Below the pieces are notes generated by a model. It did no database searches and had not been told where the DNA came from. It worked only from the letters and a program-made list of their open reading frames with translations. From Pseudolysinimonas_A sp039912695 (GTDB lineage: Bacteria; Actinomycetota; Actinomycetes; Actinomycetales; Microbacteriaceae): DNA of 64,000 bases. Shown here piece by piece: positions 24,646-33,088 of this stretch; the stretch's first letter is position 1; every line of letters begins with the position of its first letter. The translations under genes were made by a program, and so were the position numbers. The stretch is from positions 62,001 to 126,000 of the forward strand of contig NZ_JBDSPJ010000021.1 in the NCBI RefSeq assembly GCF_039912695.1, given 5' to 3'.

Positions 24646-25152
24646 TCAGCCGTAGGTATCGCGTGGACCGCGCCCTGGGATTGCCTTGGGGCCGTGTTTC
24701 CAGGAGGGGGCGTGGGGTGCCAGAAAGCGAGCCGCTTCGACCTGCGCGGCCGGAAACCGCTCCGCGATGCTCGCCAGAACCGTCGCGTTCATCAATCGGA
24801 GCTGCTGCGCCCACGCCGTCGAGTCGCACTGCACGGTCAACACGCCGTCCTCGATCCCGATCGGTGACGCGTGCGCTGCGGTGTCGACGCCAACGATGTC
24901 AGGCCAGGATGCGACCAGTTCCGCGCGCGCGATCGGCGACTCCCAGCCGCGCGCGGAGGTCACCGCAAACAGCACATCGCCGACCCCGCGGGGCTCGCGG
25001 CCGAGCCCATAGGGCTCGCTGGGTGCGGCGTCAGCCGCGCGACGGCGTCGTCGGGCATCGGGCGAGCGCAACTCCGGGTTTCCGAACGCGCGACGCAGCC
25101 TTCGGTACACCGACAGGTGCTCGGGGACGTGCTCGGGGACCTCGTCGGTCAC
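24646..25152 (-). CDS. DciA-like DUF721 protein (probable replicative helicase loader)
   Basis: This 168-residue protein has a variable basic N-terminus (RRLRRAFGNPELR and ARRRRRA). A DUF721 domain follows, with REPRGVGDVLFAVTSARGWESPIARAELVASWPDIVG and LTVQCDSTAWAQQLRLMNATVLASI. DUF721 proteins next to recF/gyrB in actinobacteria are DciA homologues, which help load DnaB helicase in bacteria lacking DnaC or DnaI. The GTG start at 25152 overlaps the recF stop (GTGA), so it is coupled to recF. Confidence 0.87.
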   Translation of the reverse strand: MTDEVPEHVPEHLSVYRRLRRAFGNPELRSPDARRRRRAADAAPSEPYGLGREPRGVGDVLFAVTSARGWESPIARAELVASWPDIVGVDTAAHASPIGIEDGVLTVQCDSTAWAQQLRLMNATVLASIAERFPAAQVEAARFLAPHAPSWKHGPKAIPGRGPRDTYG

Positions 25153-26390
25153 GAGTCCTCCCCAGCTTCAGCGTGCTCAGCCTCGGCGTGGTCGGCTTCG
25201 GTCGGCTCGGCTTCGGCCGGCCCCTGCTCGACGATCGCGCCGCCGCGGATGTGCACGGTGCGGACCCGCAGTTCGCGGGGGACGTCATCCAGAACCGCCG
25301 CAGTAATCAGCACCTGCTCGTAGTCGGCGATTCCGCCCGCCAGCCGCCCGCGTCGCGACTCGTCGAGCTCAGCGAAGACGTCGTCGAGAATCACGACCGG
25401 GTCGCCCAGGGCCGAGTCGGCCCGCAGGGTTGCGGCCGCGGCCAGCTTGAGAGCGAGAGCAAACGACCAGGACTCGCCGTGACTCGCGTAGCCGCGCGCC
25501 GGCAGCCCGTTGAGGGTCAGCACCAGATCGTCGCGATGCGGTCCGACCAGGGTGAGACCGCGATCCAGCTCTGCGCGCCGTACTCGGTCGAGTGCGGCGG
25601 CGAAGGCGGCGCGCACGTCGTCGGGTCCGGGAAGGGGGATCGCCGGGTCGGACGAATCCGGCTCGCCATCGGTGCCGTCATCCGAAACGGAACCCATGAT
25701 GCTCAAATGCGCGGCCAGTTCGGCGACGTGGTGATCCCCGGCGATGCGTCGATACGCGTCGGCGACGTGTGGGCGGATGCGGTCGATGAGCGCGGAGCGC
25801 TCGACCATAATTTGCGAACCGAGGTCGATAAGGCGCTCGTTCCAGACTTCGAGCGTTGAGAGCTGGGTGTCGGCAACCCGCGACGCGCGCACCGACTTCA
25901 GCAGGGTGGTGCGCTGCCGCAGCACCCGGTCGTAGTCGGCGAACACCCCCGCTAGCCTCGGGCTCAGTTGCACGAGAAGTTGGTCGAGGTACCGTCGCCG
26001 CCCGCCCGGGTCGCCGCGCACGAGCGACAGATCCTCCGGCGCGAAGAGCACGCTCGTCACGTAGCGCGGCACGTCGCGGGTCTTCGCGGCGACCCGATTC
26101 ACCTGCGCCCGGTTCGCCGACGACCGGTTGAGTTGTACCTCGACGAGTACCGTGCGCTCGGCGTGCTCGAGCCGCGCGCGAATGATCGCCGCATCCTGGC
26201 CGGAGCGGATGAGAGCCTGATCGGTCGAGACCCGGTGCGACCCGAGAGTGCTGAGGTACCCAATCGCTTCGACCAGGTTGGTCTTGCCCTGCCCGTTGCT
26301 GCCGACAAACAGGTTTGGTCCCGCGCCGAGTTCGACCTCAGCCGTGACGTAGTTGCGGAAGTCGGAAAGCGAGAGGTGGGTGACGATCAC
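25149..26390 (-). CDS. recF: RecF: DNA replication/repair ATPase
   Basis: This 413-residue SMC-like ATPase acts at single-strand gaps with RecO and RecR. Visible are VTHLSLSDFRNYVTAEVEL at the N-terminus, Walker A FVGSNGQGKTNLVEAIGYLS, a signature region near SHGESWSFALALKLA, and Walker B/D-loop PVVILDDVFAELDESRRGRLA. The C-terminal 30 residues are an Ala/Glu-rich tail of repeated EAE-type units. The GTG at 26390 begins exactly at the conserved VTHLSLSDFRNY; the longer frame overlaps gnd. It follows gnd by 25 bases. Confidence 0.94.
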   Translation of the reverse strand: MIVTHLSLSDFRNYVTAEVELGAGPNLFVGSNGQGKTNLVEAIGYLSTLGSHRVSTDQALIRSGQDAAIIRARLEHAERTVLVEVQLNRSSANRAQVNRVAAKTRDVPRYVTSVLFAPEDLSLVRGDPGGRRRYLDQLLVQLSPRLAGVFADYDRVLRQRTTLLKSVRASRVADTQLSTLEVWNERLIDLGSQIMVERSALIDRIRPHVADAYRRIAGDHHVAELAAHLSIMGSVSDDGTDGEPDSSDPAIPLPGPDDVRAAFAAALDRVRRAELDRGLTLVGPHRDDLVLTLNGLPARGYASHGESWSFALALKLAAAATLRADSALGDPVVILDDVFAELDESRRGRLAGGIADYEQVLITAAVLDDVPRELRVRTVHIRGGAIVEQGPAEAEPTEADHAEAEHAEAGEDS

Positions 26391-26415
26391 GGCTGGGCTG
26401 TCGGGGGCATGGCGA

Positions 26416-27342
26416 TCAGGCCTTGCGCACCGCGTGTCCGCCGAACTGCTTGCGCAACGCTGCAACCGCCTTCATCGACGGTGAGTCCTTTTGGCGCGAG
26501 ACGAACCGGGCGAAAATCGCTGCGCTGATTGTCGGCACCGGCACCGCGTGGTCGAGGGCGTCGTGCACCGTCCACCTTCCCTCGCCGGAGTCTTCGACGT
26601 AACCCTCGATGTCAGCGAAATCGGGGTCTTCTTCCAGAGCCTTCACCAGGAGCTCGAGCAACCAGCTGCGCACCACGGTTCCCCGTTGCCACGCCTTGAA
26701 GACTCCAGGGACGTCGTGAATGAGATCGCTGCGTGCCTCGAAGAGTTCAAACCCTTCGGCCCAAGCCTGCATCAGCGCGTACTCGATGCCGTTGTGCACC
26801 ATTTTCGCGTAATGGCCGGCGCCGACCGATCCGGCGTGCACGAAGCCCTCAGCCCGTGGACCTTCGGGGCGCAGTGCGTCGAAAACGGGCAGCAGCTCGT
26901 CGATGTCTGCTTTCTCGCCGCCGGCCATCAGTCCGTAGCCGTTGGTCAAACCCCACACCCCGCCCGAGACGCCGCAGTCGACGAAGCGGATGCCAGCCTT
27001 GGCCAGCGTCGCCGAGTGCACCTGATCGTCGGTGAAACGCGAGTTGCCGCCGTCGATGATCAGATCGCCTTTCGACAGCAGTGCCGAGACGTCGGAAATC
27101 ACCTGATCCGTGATCGGGCCGGAAGGAACCATCGCCCAAATGATGCGCGGCGTCGGGAGCGCGGCGATCAGCGCGGGCAGATCCGGCACGTCGGTGACGT
27201 CAGGGTTGGGGTCATAACCCGTGACCTCGACCCCTCCGCGCCGAAGGCGCTCGCGCATATTTCCGCCCATCTTGCCCAGGCCAATCAGGCCAATGTGCAT
27301 CGTGGGCTTGACGTGCTTCAGGGGCTGAGTGGCCTTCGCCAT
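26416..27342 (-). CDS. gnd: 6-phosphogluconate dehydrogenase, short (GntZ-like) type
   Basis: This 308-residue cytoplasmic enzyme oxidatively decarboxylates 6-phosphogluconate to ribulose 5-phosphate. It has an N-terminal Rossmann motif (IGLIGLGKMGGNMRERL), then IIDGGNSRFTDD, the catalytic region FVDCGVSGGVWGLTNGYGLMAGG, and HAGSVGAGHYAKMVHNGIEYALMQ. At about 300 residues it belongs to the short class, often NAD-preferring; E. coli Gnd has about 470. The ATG at 27342 is preferred because AAGGAAA lies 9 bases upstream; an ATG at 27300 has no RBS. The gene lies between dnaN and recF, a common actinobacterial arrangement. Confidence 0.93.
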   Translation of the reverse strand: MAKATQPLKHVKPTMHIGLIGLGKMGGNMRERLRRGGVEVTGYDPNPDVTDVPDLPALIAALPTPRIIWAMVPSGPITDQVISDVSALLSKGDLIIDGGNSRFTDDQVHSATLAKAGIRFVDCGVSGGVWGLTNGYGLMAGGEKADIDELLPVFDALRPEGPRAEGFVHAGSVGAGHYAKMVHNGIEYALMQAWAEGFELFEARSDLIHDVPGVFKAWQRGTVVRSWLLELLVKALEEDPDFADIEGYVEDSGEGRWTVHDALDHAVPVPTISAAIFARFVSRQKDSPSMKAVAALRKQFGGHAVRKA

Positions 27343-27361
27343 GAGCGTGTTTCCTTAGAAC

Positions 27362-28507
27362 TCAGCGCAGCAGAAGGTTGGGCTGCAGCAGGTACTTGTA
27401 ATTATCGGCGCCCGGCTGGTCTTTCGACGACTGGCTCGTGATCAGCACCGGACCCGGCTTGTTCGGGTTGTCGGTCTTGGTGAACGAGATCCGCACGAAC
27501 TCCGAATGCACGGCGCCCAGTCCATCCAGGAGGAAGGCCGGCTTGAGCGACACCACGGTGTCTTCGCCGTGCAGGAGGCCCTCGATCGTTTCGGAGGCCT
27601 GAGCCTGGTCGGATCCGGCCGCTTCGAGGGTGACACCGTCGACCGAAAAGGTAAACCGCAGCGCGGCTTCACGCTCAAGCACAAGAGATACCCGCCGGGT
27701 GGCCTCGATCAACTCGGCGGTGTTGACGACCGCGTAGTTGTCGACGGTCTCAGGGAACAAGCGCTTCACGGGAGGGAAGTTGCCCTTGATCAAAAGTGAG
27801 GTGACCGTCTTCTTGTCGGCGCTGAACGCGATCAGCTCGCGGTCATCCCCTCGAGTGATCGTGACTGACACGGTGCCACTGTGCGCGAAGGTCTTGCCGA
27901 TTTCGGCGAGCGTGCGCGCCGGGATGAGCGCGGTCGTGCCCTCAGCCGACGAATTCCCGGAATCCCAATCGATCGCGCGAACCGCGACGCGGTAGCGGTC
28001 GGTCGCTACGAGCGAGAGGTTGTTGTCGCCCACTTCGAGTTGCACGCCGGTGATCACCGGGGTGACATCGTCACGGGATGCCGCAACCGTCACCTGGGAG
28101 ACGGCGGCCGCAAAGTCTTCGGCCGGCAGCACACCGGTGCGTTCGCCCACTTGCGGCAGGCTCGGGTACTCCTCCACCGGCATGCTCAGCAGGGTGAATT
28201 TCGCGGACCCACACTGCACCGCGATCTTGCCGTCGATCGTCGAGAACTGCACGGGAGCGTTCGGCAACCGACTGGCAATGTCGGCGAGCAGCCGACCCGA
28301 AACGAGCGCACTGCCCGACTCTTCGACGTCAGCCGTGATCTCGGTTCTTGACGACACTTCGTAGTCGAACGAGCTCAACGACAGGGCACCATCTTGGGCC
28401 TCGAGCAGAACGCCGCTCAAGATGGGCTGCGTGGTGCGCTGGGGCAGCAGCTTGACGGCGAACGACACGGCCTCGCTGAACACGTCCCGGTTGACCTGGA
28501 ACTTCAC
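27362..28507 (-). CDS. dnaN: DNA polymerase III beta sliding clamp
   Basis: This 381-residue protein has the usual three clamp domains of about 125 residues each. It begins MKFQVNRDVFSEAVSFAVKLLPQRTTQPILSGVLLEA and has PVEEYPSLP at the end of domain 1. The last domain includes RVSLVLEREAALRFTF and ends near TSQSSKDQPGADNYKYLLQPNLLLR, close to the family end. The GTG at 28507 is chosen because AAGGAG lies 8 bases upstream and the N-terminus matches DnaN exactly; the longer frame adds unrelated residues. It is the first gene left of oriC. Confidence 0.97.
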   Translation of the reverse strand: MKFQVNRDVFSEAVSFAVKLLPQRTTQPILSGVLLEAQDGALSLSSFDYEVSSRTEITADVEESGSALVSGRLLADIASRLPNAPVQFSTIDGKIAVQCGSAKFTLLSMPVEEYPSLPQVGERTGVLPAEDFAAAVSQVTVAASRDDVTPVITGVQLEVGDNNLSLVATDRYRVAVRAIDWDSGNSSAEGTTALIPARTLAEIGKTFAHSGTVSVTITRGDDRELIAFSADKKTVTSLLIKGNFPPVKRLFPETVDNYAVVNTAELIEATRRVSLVLEREAALRFTFSVDGVTLEAAGSDQAQASETIEGLLHGEDTVVSLKPAFLLDGLGAVHSEFVRISFTKTDNPNKPGPVLITSQSSKDQPGADNYKYLLQPNLLLR

Positions 28508-28969
28508 GAGCGACACTCCTTGCGCGTCGAAGGGCGGGGATCCTGGGCGGTCAGCATCCCACGTCGATCCTGGCATAGGAAGAGCGTGAGTCAATTTCTG
28601 TAGCCGGAACGGGGCTCAAGGTTGTCGAACGACTGAAGATGAAAGGTCTCGTTAATCTTCTTAACCGGTGTGCATATGTGGATAACCCGGTGCCGGCTGT
28701 GCCGGGGTATGGGAACTACATCGGTGTGAGATGTTGACGACGGGTGGATGGCGACCCCGACATCGGTGGAGAACGCTGAGGTCAGTGGTCTGGTTCCACA
28801 ACCGAGGTGCTCGGGTTGCACACCCTTTCCCGGCGCGGCGGGGAGGTTTTCCACAAGTTGTGCACAACTCTGTGCAATTCACCGATCGAGACGAGTTCGT
28901 CTAGTCCCCCGTTAGGGGGTAGATCGAATCGTCGCCCTGTTCGCCGCCCGAATCCTGGGATCTGGCGGG
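28508..28969. other. oriC: dnaA-dnaN intergenic region, probable oriC
   Basis: These 462 non-coding bases lie between dnaA and dnaN, the usual actinobacterial oriC position. DnaA-box-like sites are TGTGGATAA at 28677-28685 (perfect TTATCCACA on the minus strand), GGTTCCACA at 28792-28800, TTTTCCACA at 28847-28855, and TTGTGCACA at 28858-28866, which also reads as TTGTGCACA on the other strand at 28860-28868. An A/T-richer stretch (28634-28665, around GTTAATCTTCTTAACC) beside the best box is a candidate unwinding element. A short CCCCC-GTTA-GGGGG hairpin lies at 28906-28919 near the dnaA stop. Strand bias of the flanking genes also switches here. Confidence 0.8.
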
Positions 28970-30376
28970 TCAGATCTTGTTGAAACGCTGGTTCTGCTTG
29001 ATGCGGCTCGTCAGTTCTGTCACCTGGTTGTAGATCGAGCGACGCTCTTTCATGAGTTCGCTGATCTTCTTGTTGGCGTACATCACGGTCGTGTGATCGC
29101 GGTTGCCGAACAGTTGTCCAATCTTCGGCAGCGACAGGTTCGTGAGTTCGCGGCACAGATACATCGCGATCTGGCGGGCAGTGGCCACAGCCTGGGACCG
29201 GCTCGAACCGTAGAGGTCGTCGACGGAAAGTTTGAAGTAGTCGGCGGTGTGATTGATGATGTCGACTGGCGCGATGACGTTGTCTTCGTCGAGGGTGATC
29301 AGATCCTTGAGAACGGTCTGCACGAGCTGCAGGTCGACGGGCGTGCGATTCAGGCTCGCGAAGGCGGTGACGCGAATGAGCGTTCCCTCGAGCTCGCGGA
29401 TGTTGCTCGACACCTTCGTCGCCATGAACTCGAGGATCTCGTCGGGCACCTGCAACTTCTCGCTCTGTGCCTTCTTGCGGAGGATCGCGATGCGCGTTTC
29501 AAGGTCGGGCGCCTGAACATCGGTGATCAGACCCCACTCGAAGCGGGACCGCATCCGGTCTTCGAAGCCGGTGAGGAACTTCGGCGCGACGTCGCTCGTG
29601 ATGACGACCTGCTTGCTGTGGTCGTGCAGCGTGTTGAAGGTGTGGAAGAACGCCTCCTGCGTCTCGACCGCCCGCTGCAGGAATTGGATGTCGTCGATCA
29701 GCAGGATGTCGATCTCGCGGTAGCGAGACTGGAACGCCGCCGACCTGTTGTTCTGGATCGAGTTGATGAAGTCGTTCGTGAACTCTTCGCTCGACACATA
29801 ACGCACCCGAATGCCGGTGTAGAGGTTCTCCGCGTAGTGCCCGATCGCGTGCAGGAGATGGGTCTTACCGAGGCCCGAGTCGCCGTAAATGAAGAGCGGG
29901 TTGTACGCCTTGGCGGGAGCTTCGGCGACAGCGACCGCTGCCGCGTGAGCAAACCGGTTCGAGCTGCCGATGACGAAGTTGTCGAAGTTGTACTTCGGGT
30001 TCAGACGCGAGTCGGCGCGTCGAGCCGCCGCATCCGCAGGCGGTCCGGGCTCGGGAGTGAACATCGGAAAGTCGTCACCCGGTTCAGCGACCGGGGTCAG
30101 CGTGGCGGCCGGCATGTCAGGATTCACGACGATCGCAAAGTTGACGACCTCCTCGGCAGCGCCGGTGATCGCCTCGATCAGAGGAACGCGAATGCGTTGC
30201 TCGAGCATCGCGCGGGTTAGTTCGTTCGGAACTTCTAGGTAGAGAACGCCGGCCAGCACACCCTTCGGTTCGACCAGATTGACGAACCCATGGAGCTGCG
30301 GGGTGATCCGCTCGTCGGCCCCCAACTGGGCGAGAACGGACGACCAGAGGTCGCGGGTCGGGTCGATGTCGCTCAT
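28970..30376 (-). CDS. dnaA: DnaA: chromosomal replication initiator
   Basis: This 468-residue protein has an N-terminal domain I (LWSSVLAQLGADERITPQLHGFVNLVEP), a variable linker, and an AAA+ domain. The AAA+ domain has Walker A FIYGDSGLGKTHLLHAIGHY, Walker B ILLIDDIQFL and the RSRFEWGL sensor region. The C-terminal DNA-binding domain carries the signature SLPKIGQLFGNRDHTTVMYANKKI. It binds DnaA boxes and opens oriC. The ATG at 30376 follows AAAAGG. The upstream region holds DnaA-box-like sequences, which suggests autoregulation. Confidence 0.98.
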   Translation of the reverse strand: MSDIDPTRDLWSSVLAQLGADERITPQLHGFVNLVEPKGVLAGVLYLEVPNELTRAMLEQRIRVPLIEAITGAAEEVVNFAIVVNPDMPAATLTPVAEPGDDFPMFTPEPGPPADAAARRADSRLNPKYNFDNFVIGSSNRFAHAAAVAVAEAPAKAYNPLFIYGDSGLGKTHLLHAIGHYAENLYTGIRVRYVSSEEFTNDFINSIQNNRSAAFQSRYREIDILLIDDIQFLQRAVETQEAFFHTFNTLHDHSKQVVITSDVAPKFLTGFEDRMRSRFEWGLITDVQAPDLETRIAILRKKAQSEKLQVPDEILEFMATKVSSNIRELEGTLIRVTAFASLNRTPVDLQLVQTVLKDLITLDEDNVIAPVDIINHTADYFKLSVDDLYGSSRSQAVATARQIAMYLCRELTNLSLPKIGQLFGNRDHTTVMYANKKISELMKERRSIYNQVTELTSRIKQNQRFNKI

Positions 30377-30666
30377 GGCCTTTTCATTGTGGGGTGCGCG
30401 GGAAGTTCTGCACAGGGTTATCCACCGGCCTGATTCCTGTGGACTCGTGTCGACGGCCGTGTTTTGCGGGGCCGAGGCGACGAGGATTACCTTAGTTCTC
30501 CACCCCGATTGGCCGTCAACCGCGTGTGGATTGCGAAGCGATGACAGAGCGTCGTTTGACCGCTTGCAGACCAGCCCGTATCTTTAATCAGTTCACCCGC
30601 ACTCTTCGCGGGATACCTGATCTTCCCGGCCTCCTCCCACTGGCCGCCGGGTTACCGGAGATAACC
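30377..30666. promoter_or_regulatory. Divergent dnaA/rpmH control region
   Basis: These 290 bases hold both promoters. For rpmH, TTGACC (30556-30561) and TATCTT (30579-30584) are 17 bases apart. For dnaA on the minus strand, TTGACG (30519-30514) and TAAGGT (30494-30489) are a weaker pair 19 bases apart. DnaA-box-like sites are TTATCCACC (30418-30426), TGTGGACTC (30438-30446) and TGTGGATTG (30525-30533), consistent with DnaA control of its own gene. Confidence 0.65.
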
Positions 30667-30804
30667 ATGACCAAGCGAACTTTCCAGCCGAACAACCGGC
30701 GCCGCGCCAAGGTGCACGGCTTCCGCCTCCGCATGCGTACCCGTGCGGGTCGCGCCATCCTCGGTGCCCGCCGCCGCAAGGGTCGCGTCGAGCTCTCCGC
30801 GTAG
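30667..30804 (+). CDS. rpmH: 50S ribosomal protein L34
   Basis: This 45-residue, strongly basic protein reads MTKRTFQPNNRRRAKVHGF and ends in a basic RKGRVELSA tail, matching L34. It is a structural component of the large subunit near the exit tunnel. The ATG at 30667 has a GGAG run upstream. It is the first gene of the rpmH-rnpA-yidD-yidC-khpB run and is divergent from dnaA, as in most bacteria. Confidence 0.97.
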   Translation: MTKRTFQPNNRRRAKVHGFRLRMRTRAGRAILGARRRKGRVELSA

Positions 30805-30809
30805 TTCGC

Positions 30810-31148
30810 GTGCTCGCCAGGGCGAACCGGGTGGTCCTCCCTGCGGACTTCCGAAGTGCGGTTCGACGTGGGCGGCGTGCGACAACTCCGTCGGCGATCT
30901 ACTACCGTCTCGCCACCACGCCGAGCTCTCCGCTGCGCGTTGGCGTCATTGTGACTAAGGAGATTGGCAACGCCGTGCACCGCAACCTTGTTCGTCGCCG
31001 GCTGCGTGCGCTTGGCCGCGGACTGGTGGATGCCGGGCTCCGGGGCGAAGACGTCGTGATCCGGGTACGACCAGGCTCCGCGCAACTCAGCTGGGATAGT
31101 CTCTCGGCCGACATGCACGATGTGCTCGACTCGCCGGTGGCTCACTGA
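30810..31148 (+). CDS. rnpA: Ribonuclease P protein component
   Basis: This 112-residue basic protein has N-terminal LARANRVVLPADFRSAVRRG, then RVGVIVTKEIGNAVHRNLVRRRLRALGR. The latter is the conserved RNR-type motif that binds the RNase P RNA. It helps mature tRNA 5' ends. The GTG at 30810 is 5 bases after rpmH. Its stop shares one base with the yidD start. Confidence 0.95.
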   Translation: MLARANRVVLPADFRSAVRRGRRATTPSAIYYRLATTPSSPLRVGVIVTKEIGNAVHRNLVRRRLRALGRGLVDAGLRGEDVVIRVRPGSAQLSWDSLSADMHDVLDSPVAH

Positions 31149-31474
31149 TGCCCGTGACCGCGATGGGGCGCGCGGTGACGACGCTGATGTTGCTGCCGCG
31201 CAACGTCTGCGTGCTCATCCTTCGCGGCTACCGCGCGGCGATTTCGCCGCTGTACGGCGACGTCTGCCGGTACTACCCGAGCTGCTCGGGATACGCGCTC
31301 GGCGCCATCCAGCAGCACGGTGTCATCAAAGGTGTCGCCCTCGGAACATGGCGCATCGCGCGCTGTCATCCGTGGGCACGGGGCGGCGTCGACGACGTGC
31401 CCGCCCGGCGCATCCCGCGCTATCAACTCACGAGTTTCGGTTTCGTCATTCCGGCGAGCCAGGGAAAGGGATGA
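31148..31474 (+). CDS. yidD: YidD: membrane protein insertion efficiency factor
   Basis: This 108-residue protein has the YidD core: LILRGYRAAISPLYGDVCRYYPSCSGYALGAIQQHGVIKG, with both Cys of the YYPSCS region, and TWRIARCHPWARGGVDDVP. It assists YidC-dependent insertion at the inner face of the membrane. Translation starts on the last base of the rnpA stop, so coupling is likely. Confidence 0.94.
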   Translation: MPVTAMGRAVTTLMLLPRNVCVLILRGYRAAISPLYGDVCRYYPSCSGYALGAIQQHGVIKGVALGTWRIARCHPWARGGVDDVPARRIPRYQLTSFGFVIPASQGKG

Positions 31475-31480
31475 CCTGAC

Positions 31481-32464
31481 ATGGACATTCTCGGCTTTCT
31501 GAACACCATCCTCTGGCCGATCAAGTGGTTGATCGAGGCGATCCTGGTGGGGTTCCACGCGCTGCTGTCGGCGATCGGCATGGACCCCGCTGCCGGCGTC
31601 ACCTGGGTGTTCTCGATCGTGGGCCTCGTGCTCGTGGTTCGGGCCGCGCTCATCCCGATCTTCGTTCGCCAGATCAAGAGCCAGCGCAAGATGCTCGAGG
31701 TCGCGCCGCAGCTCAAGAAGATCCAGGACAAGTACAAGGGCAAGCGCGACCAGTTCTCCCGCGAGGCGATGCAGCGCGAAACGATGGATCTGTACAAGAA
31801 GGCGGGGACGAACCCGTTCTCCTCGTGCCTGCCGCTGCTGATTCAGATGCCGATCTTCTTCAGCCTGTTTTCCGTACTCACCGAGGCTCGTCAAGACAAG
31901 GCCGGGGTCGGCCTGCTGACGAAGGAACTGTCGGATCAGTTCGGCAAGGCCTACCTGTTTGACGGTGACTTCAAGGCCCCGCTGAACCTCAGCATCCAGA
32001 CGGCGCTCGAGGCGGGCAACACGATCGTCATCGTCATCGCGGTCACCATGGTGATCCTCATGACAGGCTCGCAGTTCTTCACCCAGCTGCAGATCATGTC
32101 GAAGAACCAGTCGCCTGAGATGAAGGCCAGCCCGATGTACCGCCAGCAGCGGATCCTGCTGTACATCCTTCCGCTGGTCTTCGCGTTCTCCGGTTTCGCC
32201 TTCCCCATCGGCGTGATGTTCTACTGGCTCACCTCGAACGTGTGGACGCTCGTTCAGCAGTTCCTCGTCATTCGCACGATGCCGACTCCGGGAAGCGAGG
32301 CGGCTTTGGCTCGCGAAGCCCGGCTGGCGAAGCGCCGCAGGGCGTCGATGGCGGATGACGCCGACGCGATCGCGGAGGTTGTCGAAGAAGAGCCGAAGAA
32401 GCCGCAGCGCCAACAGCCGGTGGGCAAGAGCCGAACCAAGAAGAAACAAGGCGGACGTCGATGA
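31481..32464 (+). CDS. yidC: YidC: membrane protein insertase
   Basis: This 327-residue polytopic protein of the YidC/Oxa1/Alb3 family has a first helix near the N-terminus (LNTILWPIKWLIEAILVGFHALLS). A cytoplasmic coiled loop with KSQRKMLEVAPQLKKIQDKYKGK follows, then helices including LPLLIQMPIFFSLFSVL. The hydrophilic-groove Arg in VLVVRAALIPIFVRQIKSQR is present. The C-terminal 50 residues are a basic, ribosome-binding type tail (KSRTKKKQGGRR). Its stop overlaps the khpB start (ATGA). Confidence 0.96.
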   Translation: MDILGFLNTILWPIKWLIEAILVGFHALLSAIGMDPAAGVTWVFSIVGLVLVVRAALIPIFVRQIKSQRKMLEVAPQLKKIQDKYKGKRDQFSREAMQRETMDLYKKAGTNPFSSCLPLLIQMPIFFSLFSVLTEARQDKAGVGLLTKELSDQFGKAYLFDGDFKAPLNLSIQTALEAGNTIVIVIAVTMVILMTGSQFFTQLQIMSKNQSPEMKASPMYRQQRILLYILPLVFAFSGFAFPIGVMFYWLTSNVWTLVQQFLVIRTMPTPGSEAALAREARLAKRRRASMADDADAIAEVVEEEPKKPQRQQPVGKSRTKKKQGGRR

Positions 32465-33012
32465 GTGACCTGACCGAAACTGACCCCGCGGTTGCGGCGG
32501 AAGCATCTGAGACCGATCCGCTTGAGTCGGCCGAAACGGATGCGCCTGCGACCGAGCAAGAGATCATCGACGAAGGCGACGCCGCCGCCGACTACATCGA
32601 AGAACTTCTCGATATCGCCGACATCGACGGCGATATCGACATCGACGCCCGCGCCGGGCGCGCCTACCTTTCGGTTTCCGCGACGGCCGACTCCAACCTG
32701 CGACTGCTGTCGAAACCCGACACGGTCGCAGCCCTTCAGGAGCTCACCCGCCTCGCGGTGCAGAACCGTACGGGACGCTTCTCGCGGTTGATCCTCGACG
32801 TCGGGGGATCTCGTGACGCCCGTGTGACCGAACTCACGGCACTGGTCGACCACGCTGTGACGAGACTCGAGGGCGGAGCATCCACCGCTTCCCTCCCGCC
32901 GATGTCGAGTTACGAGCGCAAGCTGGTGCACGACATCGTTGCGGAGCGCGGGTTCGTTTCGGAGTCCGAGGGTGAAGGCCGTGACCGTCACACCGTGATC
33001 TCGAAGGCGTGA
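32461..33012 (+). CDS. khpB: KhpB (Jag/EloR family) KH and R3H domain RNA-binding protein
   Basis: This 183-residue protein has an acidic, low-complexity N-terminal 45 residues. A KH-type domain follows (about 48-115, YIEELLDIADIDGDIDIDAR then VQNRTGRFSRLILDVGG), and an R3H domain at the end has LPPMSSYERKLVHDIVAERGFVSESEGEGRDRHTVI. Family members bind RNA with KhpA and affect cell elongation and division. The Jag N-terminal domain of firmicutes is missing, as is usual in actinobacteria. It is coupled to yidC. Confidence 0.93.
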   Translation: MSDLTETDPAVAAEASETDPLESAETDAPATEQEIIDEGDAAADYIEELLDIADIDGDIDIDARAGRAYLSVSATADSNLRLLSKPDTVAALQELTRLAVQNRTGRFSRLILDVGGSRDARVTELTALVDHAVTRLEGGASTASLPPMSSYERKLVHDIVAERGFVSESEGEGRDRHTVISKA

Positions 33013-33060
33013 GCCCCGTTTTTGACCGGTGTTAGCGCCGCGAGCCCGTCGGCGGGCGGA

Positions 33061-33076
33061 TGTTTCACGTGAAACA
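33061..33076. other. parS: parS site 1 (ParB-binding centromere)
   Basis: TGTTTCACGTGAAACA is the exact 16-bp consensus parS palindrome. It lies between khpB and rsmG, about 1.6 kb from parB. ParB nucleates here to partition the chromosome. Confidence 0.95.
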
Positions 33077-33088
33077 TAGGACGTGATC

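Noticed and set aside
28906..28919. CCCCC-GTTA-GGGGG as a terminator of dnaA
   Set aside because: The stem is only five base pairs and has no T tract on the minus strand, so it is mentioned in the oriC entry and not called a terminator.
31142..32506. A 454-codon open frame opposite yidC
   Set aside because: It is a shadow of yidD, yidC and the start of khpB, with the composition expected of a complement strand.
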